Source: CAXXOK01 sp035353615
GTDB lineage: Bacteria; Bacillota; Clostridia; Christensenellales; Aristaeellaceae
NCBI GenBank assembly: GCA_035353615.1
Contig: DAOPZY010000001.1
Span: 185,169-249,168, forward strand
DNA: 64,000 bases
Reading direction: 5' to 3'
The position numbers were made by a program, and so were the translations under genes. The number at the start of each line of letters is the position of its first letter. The first letter of the stretch is position 1. This document shows positions 61,187-64,000 of the stretch, in pieces. Below the pieces are notes generated by a model. The model ran no database searches and had not been told where the DNA came from. It saw only the letters and a list, made by a program, of their open reading frames with translations.

Positions 61187-61215
61187 ATTATAACAGATTG
61201 CGTTTCAATTGGAAA
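61187..61215 (-). promoter_or_regulatory. Promoter of the nucleoside transporter operon
   Basis: On the minus strand TTTCCA (61210-61215), a 17-base spacer and TATAAT (61187-61192), with an extended TGt before the -10 box. The leader is about 50 bases and shows no purine riboswitch. Confidence 0.65.
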
Positions 61216-61308
61216 GAGGCAACCTTCCGTGCCGATAAAGAAATTTCGCCCACAAAAAGCCTGTAATGGACGTTCTGGAAGGAATTTGACGTTCCGATCC
61301 GGTTGCCA

Positions 61309-61338
61309 TTGTCCGGGCCGCGCCAGCCGTGTTATAAT
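61309..61338 (+). promoter_or_regulatory. Promoter of the HAD phosphatase gene
   Basis: TTGTCC (61309-61314), an 18-base spacer and TATAAT (61333-61338), with an extended TGt upstream of the -10 box. Confidence 0.65.
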
Positions 61339-61433
61339 GAACTTGGCGCGGTCAGCCGCAAGCCGCCGCGCCCGTACGGCCGGGCGCGTCCCCGCCGGCG
61401 GCGACCTCGCGCAAACGTGAGAAAGGTGATACA

Positions 61434-62258
61434 ATGCAGGAAGCAAAAACGTACAGCATGGAATCCTTGCGGTCCAAAAAGGGCTTCATCATCGATATGG
61501 ACGGCGTGATCTACCACGGCAACATGCTCTTGCCCGGCGTAACGGAGTTTGTGGAGTGGCTGAAAAGAGAGAACAAGGCGTTTCTGTTTTTAACCAACAG
61601 CAGCGAACGCGCGCCGCGCGAGCTGCAGCAGAAGCTGGCCCGTCTGGGGCTGGATGTGGACGAGAGCCATTTTTACACCAGCGCGCTTTCCACCGCGGCT
61701 TTCCTCAAGCAGCAAAGCCCCCGCGGCAGCGTGTACGTGATTGGCGAGCCCGGCCTTGTGGGCGCGCTGTATGACGCTGGTTTCACCATGAACGAGGTCA
61801 ACCCCGATTATGTTGTGCTGGGGGAAACCCGTTCCTACACCTTTGACCGCATCGAGCACGCGGTGGCGCTGGTGCGAGCCGGCGCAAAGCTGATTGGCAC
61901 CAATCCGGACCTGACCGGCCCCATCGAGGGCGGCATCGCGCCCGCGTGCAAGGCGCTGATGGCCCCCATTGAGCTGGCGACGGGCCGCACGGCCTATTAC
62001 CTTGGCAAGCCCAACCCGCTGATGATGGCCCACGGGCTTCGCATCCTGGGCGTTAACGCGGAGGAAGCAGCGATCATCGGCGACCGGATGGATACCGACA
62101 TTGTCGCCGGCGTGGAAAGCGGCATCGACACCGTGCTGGTTTTAAGCGGCGTTACCACCGAGCACGAAATGCGCAAATTCCCCTACCGGCCCATGTATGT
62201 GTTGCAGGGCGTGGGTAAAATCGCTCCCGAAAACCCGGCGGACATTCCGCAAGCCTGA
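61434..62258 (+). CDS. HAD-IIA family phosphatase (NagD/pNPPase type)
   Basis: A 274-residue HAD hydrolase of subfamily IIA. Motif I is GFIIDMDGVIYHGN with the nucleophile Asp, motif II is FLFLTNSSERAPRE, and motifs III and IV are YYLGKPNPLMM and IIGDRMDTDIVAG. The C2 cap lies between. Relatives dephosphorylate nucleotides (UMP, GMP) and sugar phosphates; the substrate is not readable from sequence. AGAAAGGTGA precedes the ATG. Monocistronic, with a terminator at 62302. Confidence 0.9.
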   Translation: MQEAKTYSMESLRSKKGFIIDMDGVIYHGNMLLPGVTEFVEWLKRENKAFLFLTNSSERAPRELQQKLARLGLDVDESHFYTSALSTAAFLKQQSPRGSVYVIGEPGLVGALYDAGFTMNEVNPDYVVLGETRSYTFDRIEHAVALVRAGAKLIGTNPDLTGPIEGGIAPACKALMAPIELATGRTAYYLGKPNPLMMAHGLRILGVNAEEAAIIGDRMDTDIVAGVESGIDTVLVLSGVTTEHEMRKFPYRPMYVLQGVGKIAPENPADIPQA

Positions 62259-62301
62259 CGGGGCTCCGGCGCGTTTCCCGGCGGCGGTTCGCGTGAAATC
62301 C

Positions 62302-62340
62302 AAAGAACGCCCGGGAACACATTGCCCGAGCGTTCTTTTT
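62302..62340 (+). terminator. Terminator of the HAD phosphatase gene
   Basis: AAAGAACGC (62302-62310) pairs with GCGTTCTTT, continued inside by CGGG/CCCG, and ends in TTTTT. It lies about 45 bases past the stop. I see no gene in 62341-62607. Confidence 0.85.
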
Positions 62341-62607
62341 CGAAACCGCTTCGCACATCTCCGCGCAGGTCAGTTGAAAAGGCAGCCCACCGCCGTTCTG
62401 GCGCCCATCAAGTCCGGATAAGCCGGTTGGGCGGAACTGCCGCTGGCCTTTCATGGTTAAACCGCGCCGGGCAGGGCGGAGCCGCGCGCGTCGAAGCCAC
62501 CCGCGCGGCGTAACCCCGGTTAAAGGTCGATGCTTCGGCAGGCGAGGCGCAATCCTGCTGCCCGCTTTTCTCCCAAGCGGTTATCCGCGTCGGAAAAAGC
62601 TGTGGTC

Positions 62608-64000
62608 TTAGTCCGGAATATCCTCGCCCGTCATGGCTTTCCATTTTTTACGGATGGCGTTTTGGTGGGTGATGCCGTAATCCGGATCGTTGGCGGCGCA
62701 TTCCTCCAGCGTGCGCAGGAAATGCACGCACAGGTGCCCGTCAAAGTTATTGTCCTTGATGGAGCCGGTCAGGTGGGGAACGTTGTGCATGGTCGCGAGC
62801 GTCCAAGTACCGCTGGGCAACTGCACGTAAACCGGTTTGGGCGTCCACGTGTTGGTATAGCCAAACGCCTTGTACATTATCGCGGTATCGGTCGCCGTCA
62901 GCGGCTCGCTGTCCGCGTGGTGGCCAAGGCTATACAGCCGCAGCGTCCACTCCAGATTGGTTGCGGGGTCAAAAATCGTGATCTTCTGCCCAGCCTTAAT
63001 ATAGGGTTTCACCTGCGTGAACCAGTACAGGCACTTGACTTCGCTCGTTTTGGGGCCGGTCGCCTTGCCGGTATCATCCGTGATGATGGTGTTGGTATCG
63101 GCGGAGCTGTCGTACTTGACTGCGGAGCTGCTGTACAGCTTTTCCTGCGTGAGGGCGCCGGCTGTGCCGTCCACGGTGAGGCCGTTGAGCTTCTGGAAGG
63201 CGGTGATCGCCGATTGGGTCAGCGCGCCGTAGTCCCCGTCCACCACTACATTATACCCCAGCGCTTTGAGCGCCTTTTGCAAATTGGTGACCGCCGTGCC
63301 GTTTGCCCCATAGGAAAGCGACGTGTATGTGCCCGACGACGAGGAACTGTCGGAACTGCCGGAATCGGATGAGCCGCCCGATGTGTCTGAGCCGGAGGAA
63401 GAACTGTCGGCGCTCGTGTTGGAAACCGCGCTGGAAGAAAAAATCTTGGCGTACGTTTTAGAGCCGACCAGCCCGTCCACCGAGAGGTTATTCTTTTTCT
63501 GGAAAGCGGAAACGGAAGCCATGGTGCCCGCGCCGTAAACGCCGTCCACGGTCTTGGTGTAGTAGCCCAGCGTCGTAAGCTGGGTTTGCACGCTGGTCAC
63601 ATCGCTGCCCGTATACCCCTTGCGCAGCGTGCGTGTAAACCCGGACGAGCTGGATGAGCCGGAAGAACCGGAGGAGCTGTCCGAGCCGGATGAGCTGTCC
63701 GACGAGGAGGAGCTCCCGGAAGAATCGGAAGCGCTATCCGCCTTTTCGTATAGAATTTCCTGCGTTTTGGTGCCGGCAAGGCCATCCGCCGTAAGGCTGT
63801 TTGCTTTTTGGAACGCGATCACAGCTTTTTGCGTGCCCGCGCCAAACTGGCCGTCGATTCCGTTGGTGCTGTACCCCAGTTTAACAAGCGCGGTTTGCAA
63901 CTTGGTTACGCGGTCGCCGCTGTCGCCGTATTTAATAGTGTTGGGGTTGGTGCTGGTCGCGGTGGTTGTGCTGGTTGGTGTGGTCATGGTGTCGGCACCT
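62608..64000 (-). CDS. Peptidoglycan-binding protein with C-terminal GHxCxHF domain (N-terminus outside window)
   Basis: The frame is open to the window edge; the ATG at 63987 lies in a Thr-rich stretch and is probably internal. Three peptidoglycan-binding type 1 repeats are seen. Each carries a TxLQxxLxxLGY strand and an FGAGT/YGAGT/YGALT turn, and they are joined by Ser/Gly/Asp linkers. The C-terminal 145 residues are a separate domain with FTQVKPYIKAGQKITIFDPATN, LGHHADSEPLT and SIKDNNFDGHLCVHFLRT. The Cys and His pair there recalls an L,D-transpeptidase-like active site, but the family is not one I can name. It probably acts in the cell wall. Confidence 0.85.
   Translation of the reverse strand, partial: GADTMTTPTSTTTATSTNPNTIKYGDSGDRVTKLQTALVKLGYSTNGIDGQFGAGTQKAVIAFQKANSLTADGLAGTKTQEILYEKADSASDSSGSSSSSDSSSGSDSSSGSSGSSSSSGFTRTLRKGYTGSDVTSVQTQLTTLGYYTKTVDGVYGAGTMASVSAFQKKNNLSVDGLVGSKTYAKIFSSSAVSNTSADSSSSGSDTSGGSSDSGSSDSSSSSGTYTSLSYGANGTAVTNLQKALKALGYNVVVDGDYGALTQSAITAFQKLNGLTVDGTAGALTQEKLYSSSAVKYDSSADTNTIITDDTGKATGPKTSEVKCLYWFTQVKPYIKAGQKITIFDPATNLEWTLRLYSLGHHADSEPLTATDTAIMYKAFGYTNTWTPKPVYVQLPSGTWTLATMHNVPHLTGSIKDNNFDGHLCVHFLRTLEECAANDPDYGITHQNAIRKKWKAMTGEDIPD

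Noticed and set aside
61131..61190. Purine riboswitch upstream of the nucleoside transporter
   Set aside because: The leader from the likely promoter is about 50 bases, and no aptamer stems are visible.

Overview
The window looks like a chromosomal segment of an anaerobic, fairly GC-rich Clostridia-type Firmicute. The evidence is a T-box leader on valS, a Pta-AckA acetate pathway, an NfnAB transhydrogenase, and Bacillus/Clostridium-type gene orders: ywlE-tsaC-prfA-prmC-yqhQ, rimP-nusA-rnpM-ylxQ-infB-rbfA-nrnA-truB-ribF, spoVB-like-mazG-hup, scpAB, and nupNOPQ. No genus is claimed. Gene density is high and most genes are core genes. I see no rRNA, tRNA, phage, insertion sequence or CRISPR array.

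Layout. 1-2200: the end of a YesM-type histidine kinase and a degenerate RbsA-like double ABC protein without ATPase motifs. 2293-7801: a secreted repeat protein, guaB, recQ and rsmI. 7802-11453: long gene-poor stretches holding a 16-bp tandem repeat and copies of a dispersed intergenic repeat, with a phosphodiester glycosidase and an isolated rsmH. 11454-17622 (minus): valS with its T-box, rpmF, a YceD-family gene, ackA and pta, divergent from tmcAL (+). 19255: rpmE. 19826-22532 (minus): nfnB, nfnA, ridA. 22816: a MarR regulator.

23626-25727 (minus) is the most unusual locus. A PHP-domain phosphoesterase is followed by a secreted protein with two complete barnase domains in one chain and then a barstar-type inhibitor. 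The first barnase domain aligns without gaps to barnase over its active-site residues. 26069-31908 (minus) holds the arginine phosphatase, tsaC, prfA, prmC, yqhQ and gpsA operon. Next come a HerA-like ATPase (+), a CotH-like protein (-), a THUMP methyltransferase (-), deoB and a purine nucleoside phosphorylase (+), and an M50 protease with scpA and scpB (+).

42618-51660 (minus) is the translation/transcription-factor operon, from rimP down to a RibF-like FAD synthetase whose flavokinase half is degenerate. 52186-55632 (+) has the flippase, MazG and HU genes. 56084-61130 (minus) is a BmpA/NupNOPQ-type nucleoside importer. deoB, the phosphorylase and guaB fit it as a purine-nucleoside salvage set, although they are not in one operon. 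The window closes with a HAD phosphatase (+) and a peptidoglycan-binding exported protein (-) cut by the window edge.

Many starts were moved to internal ATG, GTG or TTG codons that have a well-placed Shine-Dalgarno sequence. Promoters and terminators are reported only where both halves of the signal are visible. All family assignments rest on motif recognition by eye, not on database searches.
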